Shown piece by piece: positions 47,258-56,592 of a stretch of DNA of 64,000 bases (its first letter is position 1; each line of letters begins with the position of its first letter). The stretch is taken from NCBI GenBank assembly GCA_022402465.1, contig JAKRSH010000034.1, forward strand, positions 78,627 through 142,626. Direction: 5' to 3'. A program made the position numbers and the translations under genes. Source of the DNA: Leptospiraceae bacterium (GTDB lineage Bacteria > Spirochaetota > Leptospiria > Leptospirales > Leptospiraceae). A model generated the notes under the pieces. That model saw nothing but the letters and a program-made list of their open reading frames with translations, did not search any database and was not told where the DNA came from.

Positions 47258-48997
47258 ATGAAACATTCCAACGACGATTCCTTAAATTCTCACCAGTCTA
47301 GTTTATTCACAAAGACGCATCTTTATATCTTGTTATTCGTATCCTTACTTCCTTTGTTTTTAACTTTTCCATTAGATCTTATCGATATTGATTCATCTCA
47401 GTATGCAGAAATTTCTAGAGAGCTTGTTGAATCAGGGAACCCATTTGTTATCATAGATAATGGTAGAAAGTATTTAGACAAACCAATTCTAACTTTCTGG
47501 AAGATAGCAGCTTCCTTTGCGATATTCGGATATGAGAATTTCGCCTTTCGAATTCCAGCTATCTTATTAACTCTACTTTCTCTCATGGGAATATTTAAGC
47601 TAACTGAACTCTATTCAGGGAATAGAGAGATAGCATGGCTTGCAGTATTTCTTTATTCTCTCTCACCTGGGCTCTACTCAATGGTAGTTGATCCTAAGAT
47701 AGATGTATACCTTACAGCATATTTAATTCTTGTTCATTGTTTTTATTATATGGGTTTTAAAGTTAACCGCAATTACTATTACCTTATGTACTTGGCTATG
47801 GGCTTGGGCTTTGTAACTAAGGGTCCCATAGCTATGGTGATACCTGCGATTTCTATAGGAGGTGATATTTTATTTCGAAGGGATTGGAAGAGACTTCTAG
47901 AAATGAAATTGTTTCCTGGAGTTTTTCTTTCCTTACTTCCTGCCCTTCTTTGGTGTATTCCACTATACCTTGAGTTCAAAACATACGGACCTTATTTTTT
48001 TCTTTGGATACAGTCTTTTGGTAGATTCTATTTAAAGCGATACAACCAAAGTTTGAATCCATTTTATTTTTACTCAAGCTTCTCCTGGGCTTTTGGAATT
48101 TTTATTCTTCCATTTTTCTATTTCGCTATTGCAAAATTAAGATCCTACAACAAGCAAAATGGGATTCTCAAACTTCCTAAGAGAATTTTAAATAACGAAT
48201 ATAAAAAGGGAGATTTTGTATTAGGATTTTGGCTCTTTCTTTTTCTTTTCTTAATAAGCTTTTCAAGATTCCAATTGCCACAATACATTTATTGGTGCCT
48301 TCCTGCTGGAGCTATTCTTGGTTCTGGATTTCTATACAAAATTCTAAACTCAATACATCAGAATGCTAGTTTCTTTCCAAAAGAAAATAGATTTCCAATT
48401 TCTTTACTCTACTTCACAGCGATAGTCTTTATCTTAGGAAGTATTTCAATACCGATTTTAATTATGGATGTTGGACTATTGTATTATTTTTTATTTCTAT
48501 TGCTTTTTACCGTTTTTCTAGGATTCTATCTGAAGTCTTCCAAGGCTATAGTAGCTCTTTCCATACTATTGCTTAGTGTTTCATTGTTTTTCTCGCATGT
48601 AAGTTCTGTGGTCTATCCTTTGCTTACATCCTACCAACCAGCTAAGGCTGTTGGAAAGTTTTTGCAAATTCATGAACCAAATGCAAGCCGTTTGTATTTG
48701 TTTGGGATTCCTGCTAGCAAAAGATCCTATGCTTTTTATTCCAAGCGTTACACCAAAACTTTGTTTGATCCTGAGATTTTTGAAACTGAACTAAAAAAAG
48801 ACGGAACAAGATATTTACTCGTGCAGGATTCTTGGGTAGCTAAGATGGGTGAGTTTTTTGGAAACAAGATAGAATTTACTAAGGTAAAAGTATACACTGC
48901 CTATAAAGTAGCAACACCCCAAGCTCAGTTCTTTCTAAAAAATAGAAGAGATAGTCTTACGAATGAAGTAATTCTTTACCAAGCAAGATTTAAGTAG
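47258..48997 (+). CDS. GT39/ArnT-like membrane glycosyltransferase
   Basis: A 579-residue polytopic protein with about twelve transmembrane helices. The first periplasmic loop carries [20 protein letters not shown], the acidic motif of PMT/ArnT-type transferases that use polyprenyl-phosphate sugars (GT39/GT83 families). The following [19 protein letters not shown] matches as well. It would move a sugar from a lipid carrier to lipid A, a glycolipid or a protein outside the membrane. The polyprenyl-phosphate donor class may connect it to the UbiA-type enzyme at 21763, but that is inference. The C-terminal soluble domain spans about residues 465-579. Confidence 0.88.
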   Translation: MKHSNDDSLNSHQSSLFTKTHLYILLFVSLLPLFLTFPLDLIDIDSSQYAEISRELVESGNPFVIIDNGRKYLDKPILTFWKIAASFAIFGYENFAFRIPAILLTLLSLMGIFKLTELYSGNREIAWLAVFLYSLSPGLYSMVVDPKIDVYLTAYLILVHCFYYMGFKVNRNYYYLMYLAMGLGFVTKGPIAMVIPAISIGGDILFRRDWKRLLEMKLFPGVFLSLLPALLWCIPLYLEFKTYGPYFFLWIQSFGRFYLKRYNQSLNPFYFYSSFSWAFGIFILPFFYFAIAKLRSYNKQNGILKLPKRILNNEYKKGDFVLGFWLFLFLFLISFSRFQLPQYIYWCLPAGAILGSGFLYKILNSIHQNASFFPKENRFPISLLYFTAIVFILGSISIPILIMDVGLLYYFLFLLLFTVFLGFYLKSSKAIVALSILLLSVSLFFSHVSSVVYPLLTSYQPAKAVGKFLQIHEPNASRLYLFGIPASKRSYAFYSKRYTKTLFDPEIFETELKKDGTRYLLVQDSWVAKMGEFFGNKIEFTKVKVYTAYKVATPQAQFFLKNRRDSLTNEVILYQARFK

Positions 48998-49060
48998 TTT
49001 TGAATATTTCATTTTTTAAATATCTCATCACAGACAAAGATTGGATATTTCTGAAAAATC

Positions 49061-49996
49061 TTAATTGCTAACACATCGAATGTAATCATTCCCAGTCTTG
49101 GAGCCACCCATAGGAACCGATCCATTATTAAAATTCAATTGCCAATAAGATGTGAGAGAATTGCTTTCAGAGCTTGAATAAAGTTGAGCTATGGAATTGG
49201 GGAATAAATTGGTATTGATTGTAGGAGAAATAATTGCTGCTGGTGTATTTGGACAAGAAGAATCCAAACTGAAATTTAAGTCGTTATTACAGATTCTAAG
49301 AGATTTAAGTTCATTTTTTGAAGGGAGACGCCAGGTTGTAATGCCAAAGTTTTGTGCTGAGGAATTGAGGGAATTACAAGCATTCCATGCGGAGCTTGTT
49401 GCGCCAGCTGTCCACAAAGCACTTGTTACTAAAAAGCCTGTGTTCGTTCCACCATTACAATCATTCGTACCTAGAGAACAATATTGTGCCTGGAGGTGAG
49501 TTCCTACGCATTGCCCCGCACCTGAATTAGCGGACTCATCCCAGGTCTGTCCGTGGCTACATCGATTCCATTTTAAACCGGCAACTAGGGCTATAGGGCA
49601 GGTTATAATAAGTCCAGTTATGGTATTTAGATTTGCTATTCCTTGGCTTCCCGCTTGGAAAGAGCAGAGTAGTTGGTTCGGTTGACTGGAGATTGTGATC
49701 GAAAATGATTCATCTTGCTTAAGATTTGCAAGGAAGGAAAAGTTCCCATTGCTTTGGTTGCTTAATAAAAAGTTCTGACTATCATTCAAGGTCAGAGTGA
49801 GGCTAGAATTAGGAATTAAACCTGAAATTCTTCCTTCAAAGGTAACATTCTGTAAGTTAACTGGTAGTAAGGCTCTAAGAAGAAGTGTCTGTAAATATAG
49901 TTCGGAATTAGGATCGCTAGGATTATTTAAGTCAGCTGGTTTGCAAAACATGAGGAAAAGAGAGAGAATACTTAATTTAACAAATCTTAGCAACAT
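49061..49996 (-). CDS. DUF1566 lipoprotein
   Basis: A 311-residue protein. The N-terminus is a lipoprotein signal (LSILSLFLMFCKPADLNN, Cys18). The C-terminal part is a DUF1566 domain (TTWRLPSKNELKSLRICNN, YSSSESNSLTSYWQLNFNNG and the closing GNDYIRCVSN). Between them is a beta-rich region (VNLQNVTFEGRISGLIPNSS). DUF1566 proteins are C-type-lectin-like or sulfatase-modifying-factor-like in fold and common as surface lipoproteins in leptospires; the function is unknown. It has an isolated transcription unit. Confidence 0.86.
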   Translation of the reverse strand: MLLRFVKLSILSLFLMFCKPADLNNPSDPNSELYLQTLLLRALLPVNLQNVTFEGRISGLIPNSSLTLTLNDSQNFLLSNQSNGNFSFLANLKQDESFSITISSQPNQLLCSFQAGSQGIANLNTITGLIITCPIALVAGLKWNRCSHGQTWDESANSGAGQCVGTHLQAQYCSLGTNDCNGGTNTGFLVTSALWTAGATSSAWNACNSLNSSAQNFGITTWRLPSKNELKSLRICNNDLNFSLDSSCPNTPAAIISPTINTNLFPNSIAQLYSSSESNSLTSYWQLNFNNGSVPMGGSKTGNDYIRCVSN

Positions 49997-50083
49997 TTAT
50001 TCTATTCAAAAATAAAGACTAGGTTCTAATCAAGTAGTTTTTAAGAGTTTAGCTTTTGAAAAGAGTTGTAATTACAAAACTTA

Positions 50084-50113
50084 AAAACAAAAAAGCCCAG
50101 CAAATCGCTGGGC
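50084..50113 (-). terminator. Strong Rho-independent terminator
   Basis: Minus strand: GCCCAGC, loop GATTT, GCTGGGC, then TTTTTTGTTTTT. Stem coordinates 50095-50113. It stops the gene at 50161-50970. Confidence 0.9.
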
Positions 50114-50160
50114 TTCTACTCAATCTAATAGATTTTAGATTGAAAGAGACAACTTAAAAA

Positions 50161-50970
50161 CTATCTATTTCCTTCAGCTTTCAATTCTCCATGATCCTTA
50201 TAAAGACCAGCAGAAGATAAAGATGGTGCTCTAAAGTGACCAGAATATTGGTTGTAAGTTACATTTCTACGAAATGGCCAGATTCCTTCTCCTTGGGTTA
50301 AAGAAGATTGGCATTTGCTCACACCACCAACTCGGCTATAGGCACAGGCAGAATGGTAGGCTACAGCATAATCATCTTCACCAGGTAAAATGGCAGAAGC
50401 TCCAAACATTCCTTTGTAACCAGGTACATGATAGATTGGTACTCCACCTGTGTTGTTATGGTTGAATGAAGATCTTGCAGTTGATACTATTAATGCCTTG
50501 TCCATAGCATTTCCACCAAAACCAAAAGTAATTCCGTTCAAAGCAGAAGCCAATTCAGAACCACCAGAAGCTGCAGCAAGTGCTGTTACTTTTGTAATAT
50601 TGAAACCTCTGCTAGAAGCAGTAGCACCTAAATTAGAAAGCCAGAACTCGATTGCATAGCATCCCGCTGAGTGGCATACGATTTTACAAGAGTTTGAACC
50701 TCTACAGTTGTTCGTCAAACCTGAAGAAATATTGGTTTGTGCACGAGATGAACCGTAGGTTCTTGGATCCGTTGTTCCATCATAACCGATGAAGATTTTG
50801 CTTCCTGAAACAGAATTTGACATCCCAGCCCAGTAATTATTAACATCTGTAGTTCCAATTCCATTATGGTTCTTGCTTGATTTTCCATGAATGAAAATGG
50901 TATGTGTTTGAGCTTGCAAGCTTAGTGACACAAAAAGTAATATAGCCATTCCAAATAAATTTTTTTTCAT
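50161..50970 (-). CDS. Exported alpha/beta-hydrolase-like protein
   Basis: The ATG at 50970 follows GAGGAGAATAT and gives 269 residues, with a signal peptide (residues 1-20, ...SLSLQAQTHTI). The mature part opens THTIFIHGKSSKN and contains CHSAGCYAIEFWLSNLG, corresponding to the nucleophile elbow GxSxG with Cys in the first position. The likely acid or His residues lie in PGEDDYAVAY and SGHFRAPS or YKDHGEL. It resembles secreted esterases/lipases but the catalytic order is not proven. It is monocistronic with a strong terminator. Six cysteines in the mature part (NNCRGSNSCKIVC...) suggest disulfides. Confidence 0.7.
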   Translation of the reverse strand: MKKNLFGMAILLFVSLSLQAQTHTIFIHGKSSKNHNGIGTTDVNNYWAGMSNSVSGSKIFIGYDGTTDPRTYGSSRAQTNISSGLTNNCRGSNSCKIVCHSAGCYAIEFWLSNLGATASSRGFNITKVTALAAASGGSELASALNGITFGFGGNAMDKALIVSTARSSFNHNNTGGVPIYHVPGYKGMFGASAILPGEDDYAVAYHSACAYSRVGGVSKCQSSLTQGEGIWPFRRNVTYNQYSGHFRAPSLSSAGLYKDHGELKAEGNR

Positions 50971-51162
50971 ATATTCTCCTCTTGCCAAAACTATACTATT
51001 TATGGCAAAATGATTGCAAACATTTTTTTATAATAAGTCAAAAAAATTAATTATTTCCGAGATCAGTTTATTTTACAAAATCTTCGTAGAATTTTGCCAC
51101 AAATAGGAAATTCTTGCCTCTTTTTATGCTTTGTGAAAAATGTATCCAAATTGAGGAAGTTT

Positions 51163-52389
51163 ATGACAGAAAATGCTAAGAAGTATCTGCTATTTGGTGG
51201 AATTGGAATCATCGTATTGTTGCTTGCTATGTGGATTTTTGACAAAGATGGACCAAATCCATTCAGCAGTGAGACCAAAGAAGAGTATGCAGAAAGAATG
51301 TCGCGAAGCTCAGATCCGACATCTGGGGATGGATCGGGAAGCAGTGGAGACGGTTCTGATGGCAGCAATTTTGATGCCTCTGAAGACGGTGTAAGTGCGG
51401 GAGTTCTGCTAGAAACTTACAAAGAATGGGCGCAGTATCCTCCTTATTCTAGGCCTATGTCTATACTAAATCATGATTTAGCTTTTCCATTTATTGTAGA
51501 AAATTCTCCAGCATATCTTTTTGATACTCCTGAATCCAAAGAACCCAACGGTTATGTCTGTCTTTTTCAACCACGTGCTTGGGCAGTGATTGGAACTGAT
51601 GACAAAATGCACGTTACTCTTGAATGCAGAGACAGCGATCGCAAAAGAGTAAAACTTTCTATAGATAAACACCAAGTATTTAGGGAATTTGAAGGAAAAA
51701 GATTTGGAGCTGTGAGTGCGGATGTCAATGACAATGGCCAAAATGGAGATGAATCTGCTGGTGATGGAATTTATACTTTTGAATGGAAGCCATTGAAAGG
51801 CGATTGGGGTGATATGTCTTTGGTCGCTGATATTACCTATGGTCCTGACAAGAAATCCCAAGTAACTGCAAGTTTTTTCTCATCACCCAGCGTAGCAGCA
51901 AGATTTACGGGAAATTTCACCGAACAGGTAGATGATGGTTCTCTAGTTGTAAAAGCAGTTTTGAATGTTTTCACAAAAGGGAAATATCATTTAGAAGCTA
52001 ATATCAAAGACAAAAGGAACGGAGAATATATTGCCTATGCAACATTTGACGGAACTTTAAACTCTGGAACACAAGAAGTAAAATTCATATTTTTTGGCAA
52101 AATTTTACGGGATAAGGGACTGGATGGTCCTTATATAGCCACTGATTTTAGAGGTCATAGAGTAAATCTTCCTATAGATCCAGAATGGTTCAGCCAAGGT
52201 GCGGAAGGTTTAAAGAAAATCCAAGCAGCTAAGACAACTGAGCCAGATCGTGAATTGGTTTTTCCATTTAAAGAAGGATATGAAACCAGAAAATACGAGG
52301 TCGAGACTTTCTCAAAGAATGCTTGGTCAGCCCAGGAGAAAACGGATCGTATCAATCAGTTAGAAACTCTAGCGAGCCAAGAAAAATGA
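51163..52389 (+). CDS. Membrane-anchored protein with beta-sandwich domain, unknown
   Basis: The ATG at 51163 is chosen over an in-frame start at 51094 because it follows TTGAGGAAGTTT; 408 residues. A single N-terminal transmembrane helix (YLLFGGIGIIVLLLAMWIF) is followed by a Ser/Gly/Asp-rich linker (residues about 50-85). The C-terminal part is beta-rich: DVNDNGQNGDESAGDGIYTF looks like a choice-of-anchor-X-type segment with a calcium-like DxNxNG loop. The stop codon overlaps the start of the penicillin acylase gene (ATGA), so both are translated together. The function is unknown. Confidence 0.75.
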   Translation: MTENAKKYLLFGGIGIIVLLLAMWIFDKDGPNPFSSETKEEYAERMSRSSDPTSGDGSGSSGDGSDGSNFDASEDGVSAGVLLETYKEWAQYPPYSRPMSILNHDLAFPFIVENSPAYLFDTPESKEPNGYVCLFQPRAWAVIGTDDKMHVTLECRDSDRKRVKLSIDKHQVFREFEGKRFGAVSADVNDNGQNGDESAGDGIYTFEWKPLKGDWGDMSLVADITYGPDKKSQVTASFFSSPSVAARFTGNFTEQVDDGSLVVKAVLNVFTKGKYHLEANIKDKRNGEYIAYATFDGTLNSGTQEVKFIFFGKILRDKGLDGPYIATDFRGHRVNLPIDPEWFSQGAEGLKKIQAAKTTEPDRELVFPFKEGYETRKYEVETFSKNAWSAQEKTDRINQLETLASQEK

Positions 52390-54938
52390 TCTTTCTGACT
52401 CGCCTTAGTGGATGGTGCTTGGTTCTTGTTTTGGTCTTGGTAGTTGTTTGGGAAAGTTTACTCATTTCCCAAGCACCTAACTATTCAGGAACGAAGCTAG
52501 TGAAAGGTATTGGCTCAGAAGTCAATGTCTACAGAGACGAGTCAGGGGTTCCGCATATAATTGCCAAAGATGCAAAGTCCGCCTATTTTGCATTAGGCTA
52601 TGTTGTGGCTCAGGATAGATTGTTTCAGATGGAAATTATCCGAAGACTTTCCCAGGGGCGACTTGCCGAAATACTCGGCAAGGATTTGCTGCCTGTAGAC
52701 AAAATGTTTCGTACACTATTGCTTACGGACTGGGCTCAGGAATATTCCAACTCCCAAGAGAAGATTTCTCCAGAAGCATGGACGAATTTGGATCACTATC
52801 TACAAGGTGTGAATTCTTTTTTAGAAGAAGGGAATCTTCCTCTTGAATATACAATTTTAAATATCCCAGTTCAGAAATTTGAAAGAAAGGATGCTCTGAC
52901 TTCGCTTGCCTATATGGGTTTTTCTTTTGCAGAGGGAATTAAAACCGATTCTTTATATAGCATTCTTTCTGAAAAATTTCCAGATCGAAAGATAGAGGAC
53001 CTATTTCCAAGATATGATTTTGAGAAAGGATCATCTATACAAGAAGACCAACCCAGTCCTCCTCTTCTTTCCTCTCGAGATGATAAAGGAAATCAAGAAA
53101 ATACAAATCAGATTCAAAATACTTCTCATATTCTAAACAAACAAAATTCAAATCAATCTTATTCATCAATGAATTCTATAGAGAAGAAAGTTTCCCAATC
53201 CAGTCTTGGAATGGATCAATTCCTTGCAGCATTTCAAAAGACAATTGTAAATCTTCCTCCTGTAGAAGGAAGCAATTCATGGGTCTTAGCTGGTACCAGA
53301 ACTGAATCTGGTAAGGCTATACTTTGTAATGATCCCCATATTGGTTATTCGAATCCTGGAACTTGGTATGAAGCACATCTTGTGTATCCTGGAATGAATG
53401 TTTATGGCTACTACTTGGCTGGAGTTCCTTATCCTTTGGTTGGGAATACAGATACTAAGGCTTGGGGTTTGACCATGCTTGAAAATGATGACATCGACCT
53501 TTACACCGAAACTCTTTCTGAGGATGGAAAGAAATACTTTCACAAGGGTTTATGGAAAGATCTAGAAATCATTCCACAACCAATAGAAGTTAAGGCAGAA
53601 GCTACAGAAAATTTTGAAGTCAGAAAAACCATTCATGGACCGATTTACAGTGATTTTGTGAAAGGCTACACCGGTAAACCCATAAGTATGTATTGGGTCT
53701 TTCACCATAAAAATAGTCCCTTACTTGATGTATTGCATGAGGCATTGTACGCTAAGTCCAATGCTGAGATGCGTACTGCAGTTTCTTTGGTAACATCTCC
53801 AGGACTTAACTTTTCTTATATAGATAAATCGGGAGATATAGGCTGGTGGGGTGCAGGAAGATTTCCCATAAGGAATCGAAACACGAATTCACGAAAAATT
53901 TTGGATGGTCCATCTGGTTTGGATGATGTAGTGGATCTACTTCCTTTTGAAAATAACCCTCAATTGGAGAATCCATCAAATGGGATTATTGCAACTGCGA
54001 ACAATTTGCCCAGTTCTGTCGGGAGACAAAGAATTGGTAAATTAGAAGGAAACTGGCAACCCTCCGATAGATTCAACCGAATCACTAAGGTTCTATCTGA
54101 GAAGCAAAGATTTGGAATGGATGATATGGAAAAATTAATTCTTGATACAGAATCTGAATCTTCTCATAAAATTCTAGATATTTACCTAAGTCATTTAAAT
54201 CCTAAAAGTGAAAGTATATTAAATATGAGTAAGCAAGATCAGACCTTGGCTAAGGAAGCCATTCGATTGCTGTCAGAGTGGAATAGTGATTCTACCACAG
54301 AGTCCTTGGGTGCAACTGTTTATTATGTTCTCACTTATCATGTTATGAAAAATCTTATCCAAGATGAATTGGGAGAAGAATTGATGTTGATCTATGGTTC
54401 TACAGCGGAAAGTTTAAATGCATATAAACATTTAATTCAGAAAGAGAATCATCCACTCTGGGACAATAAAGATACATCTGTTATTGAAACACGAAATGAT
54501 ATACTGCAAATAAGTCTTGCTGAATCAGTCTCCTATTTGAAGGAACATGTAAGTAAATCTCCTTCCCTTTGGACTTGGAAAAAATTATATTCTATTGAAT
54601 TTATGCATCCTATAGGAATGAAGAAACCTATGAATTTACTATTTAATATAGGACCTTTGCCAACCAATGGTAGCCCGGAAGTTGTGAACAATATTAAATC
54701 GCATCTACTTGATGGAAGTTGGAAGGTAAAATCTGGACCCTCCACTAGGCGTATTGTTAGCTTTGATAAGCTTGATGAAAATAGAACGATTCTCCCATCT
54801 GGGAATTCTGGAAATCTTGCCAGTCCCTTTTATGAAGATCAAGCGATTCCATATTTAAAAGGAGAATTTCGGAAAACCCATTTTTCTGAAGAGAGTATCA
54901 AGGAACATAACAAATACCACATGATCTTGGTAGAGTAA
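52386..54938 (+). CDS. Penicillin acylase family Ntn-hydrolase
   Basis: The ATG at 52386 shares bases with the previous stop (ATGA); a longer in-frame start lies within the previous gene. It gives 850 residues. A transmembrane or signal segment (residues about 9-29) is followed by the alpha chain (DESGVPHIIAKDAKSAYFAL) and a Gly-Ser cleavage site in EGSNSWVLAGTRT (Ser296), the N-terminal nucleophile of the beta chain, then LCNDPHIGYSNPGTWYEAHL. This is the architecture of acyl-homoserine lactone and penicillin acylases. The linker before the cleavage site (residues about 230-285) is long and Asn/Ser-rich. It hydrolyses amide bonds outside the cell membrane. Confidence 0.92.
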   Translation: MIFLTRLSGWCLVLVLVLVVVWESLLISQAPNYSGTKLVKGIGSEVNVYRDESGVPHIIAKDAKSAYFALGYVVAQDRLFQMEIIRRLSQGRLAEILGKDLLPVDKMFRTLLLTDWAQEYSNSQEKISPEAWTNLDHYLQGVNSFLEEGNLPLEYTILNIPVQKFERKDALTSLAYMGFSFAEGIKTDSLYSILSEKFPDRKIEDLFPRYDFEKGSSIQEDQPSPPLLSSRDDKGNQENTNQIQNTSHILNKQNSNQSYSSMNSIEKKVSQSSLGMDQFLAAFQKTIVNLPPVEGSNSWVLAGTRTESGKAILCNDPHIGYSNPGTWYEAHLVYPGMNVYGYYLAGVPYPLVGNTDTKAWGLTMLENDDIDLYTETLSEDGKKYFHKGLWKDLEIIPQPIEVKAEATENFEVRKTIHGPIYSDFVKGYTGKPISMYWVFHHKNSPLLDVLHEALYAKSNAEMRTAVSLVTSPGLNFSYIDKSGDIGWWGAGRFPIRNRNTNSRKILDGPSGLDDVVDLLPFENNPQLENPSNGIIATANNLPSSVGRQRIGKLEGNWQPSDRFNRITKVLSEKQRFGMDDMEKLILDTESESSHKILDIYLSHLNPKSESILNMSKQDQTLAKEAIRLLSEWNSDSTTESLGATVYYVLTYHVMKNLIQDELGEELMLIYGSTAESLNAYKHLIQKENHPLWDNKDTSVIETRNDILQISLAESVSYLKEHVSKSPSLWTWKKLYSIEFMHPIGMKKPMNLLFNIGPLPTNGSPEVVNNIKSHLLDGSWKVKSGPSTRRIVSFDKLDENRTILPSGNSGNLASPFYEDQAIPYLKGEFRKTHFSEESIKEHNKYHMILVE

Positions 54939-54997
54939 AAGGATTTAAGACTAAGGACACAGATCTAGAAATGTTTTGTGAGTTAGATTAAACTTCA

Positions 54998-55969
54998 ATG
55001 AAACAGAAAACTAAATTCGATTCTTCTATATACACTATAGACTGTGAATATGTAGAATCTGGAGTTGCAGCAGCGTATTTGATTCAGGAGGGAGATAGGC
55101 TTTGTTTTATTGAAAATAACACAAATTATGCGATACCCAAACTTCTAGCAAAAGTTTCCGATCTAGGATTGAGCCTGGACAATGTTGATTATTGCATGAT
55201 TACTCATGTGCATTTAGATCATGCAGGTGGTTCGGGTCTATTGATGCAGCATTGCAAGAATGCTACCTTACTCGCTCATCCCAAAGCTGCACGGCATATT
55301 ATTAATCCGAATCGATTGGTTGCATCTTCTAAGATGGTGTATGGAGAAGATTTATTCAATCAATTGTATGGGGATATTATCCCTGTAACTGAATCTAGGG
55401 TACGTATCATGCAAGATGAGGAAATCTTAGCTTGGGGCAATCGTAGATTTACATTCTTGTATACAAGAGGTCACGCAAACCATCATTTCTGTATCTATGA
55501 ATCTTTCTCTAAGGTTATTTTTACGGGAGATGCATTTGGAATTGCCTATCCAAGTATAGGTGATGAGGATCATAAATTTATTTTTCCTACAACTACACCT
55601 ACTGACTATGATGCAAGTGAGGCATATAAATCACTAGATAGAATTGTAAATTCAGGTGCTGAATTTGCATGCTTGACACATTTTGGCGCTGTAGATAATC
55701 TTTCTCAATTAAAAAAGGATCTTGTATTTGGATATGAACAAATGCAAAAGATAGCTGAATCCGCTCTTGCTCAAAAGGACCAAGAATCTATGCAAAGCTA
55801 TTGTGAGACTCAAATAAGAAAATTTCTATATGATTTCGCTGAGACTAAAGAAGTATCACTATCAATAAAACAGAAGAATTTTCTAGAGAACGACATTCGA
55901 TTGAATGCATCTGGACTTGCATTTTGGGCAATTAGAAAAAAGAAAGATTTTGAAGAATACGAAAAATGA
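54998..55969 (+). CDS. MBL-fold metallo-hydrolase
   Basis: A 323-residue protein of the metallo-beta-lactamase fold. The motif THVHLDHAGGSG (HxHxDH), then FLYTRGHANHHFC (motif His) and VIFTGDAFGI (Asp), and THFGAV near the end supply the two-metal site. No signal peptide is present, so it is cytosolic. The closest style is the glyoxalase-II/quinone-type or lactonase branch. The C-terminal 80 residues are helical. It follows the penicillin acylase by 59 bases, possibly in the same transcript; both are hydrolases acting on acyl compounds in many cases, but a shared pathway is unproved. Confidence 0.9.
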   Translation: MKQKTKFDSSIYTIDCEYVESGVAAAYLIQEGDRLCFIENNTNYAIPKLLAKVSDLGLSLDNVDYCMITHVHLDHAGGSGLLMQHCKNATLLAHPKAARHIINPNRLVASSKMVYGEDLFNQLYGDIIPVTESRVRIMQDEEILAWGNRRFTFLYTRGHANHHFCIYESFSKVIFTGDAFGIAYPSIGDEDHKFIFPTTTPTDYDASEAYKSLDRIVNSGAEFACLTHFGAVDNLSQLKKDLVFGYEQMQKIAESALAQKDQESMQSYCETQIRKFLYDFAETKEVSLSIKQKNFLENDIRLNASGLAFWAIRKKKDFEEYEK

Positions 55970-56078
55970 CTTGTATACTAAAATATCATCTTGTCATCTG
56001 AAGATAAATGCAAATTATTAAAGATCTATTCAATCTTTAATTATTATGATATTTTTACTAAACTTAGATCTAACGAAA

Positions 56079-56534
56079 ATGCGAAATAAAAATACCTATC
56101 TTCAATTTCTTCATATATACCTAACTCGAGTTTTTTCAATGGTTTTAATCCTTACTTCATTTTTATTTAGTAATTGCCAGACCAATTCACAAAAGAATCA
56201 AAATTCAATTTTAGGATACAAGTTAATCGTAGATTATCCAGATCGCAAAGAAGTTTATATTCTTCCTGTTGAAAACATAGTAGGCAATGAACTCTCTGAT
56301 ATTTTAGCAGGCTATAGCCTGCAACAAGAACCTTCCATACGATTTGTAAGCACCAGTCAATCTATAGAGATTATGGACGTACTCGGAACTCGAAATAATT
56401 TGCAATACGCATGGCGATTGTACGTTGATTATAAGGAAGTGAGTCCAAGTGATCTAAAGAAGTCGAAGCCTATTCAATTGAATCAAATTATCCAATTAAA
56501 GTATTTGCCTCTTAGAAAGGTAATTCTTCCTTAA
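56079..56534 (+). CDS. Lipoprotein of unknown function, DUF4430-like
   Basis: The ATG at 56079 gives 151 residues; an earlier in-frame start at 56046 adds 11 residues and neither has a clear RBS. A hydrophobic segment (RVFSMVLILTSFLFSNCQTN) ends in a lipobox with Cys at about residue 33. The C-terminal sequence LQYAWRLYVDYKEVSPSDLK and IQLKYLPLRK resembles the last part of DUF4430/transcobalamin-like domains, where 'yvNG......dGD.i...' is usual; the match is weak. It is isolated and convergent with the YihY gene. Confidence 0.55.
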   Translation: MRNKNTYLQFLHIYLTRVFSMVLILTSFLFSNCQTNSQKNQNSILGYKLIVDYPDRKEVYILPVENIVGNELSDILAGYSLQQEPSIRFVSTSQSIEIMDVLGTRNNLQYAWRLYVDYKEVSPSDLKKSKPIQLNQIIQLKYLPLRKVILP

Positions 56535-56592
56535 TAGTAAAAATATTCTACTATTCTAATAATTCATCTAATCTATATCAAAATTATTTAAA

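Noticed and set aside
56520..56560. AATAGT/ACTATT stem after the DUF4430-like gene as a terminator
   Set aside because: Only six A/T-rich pairs and no following T run, too weak to call in AT-rich DNA.
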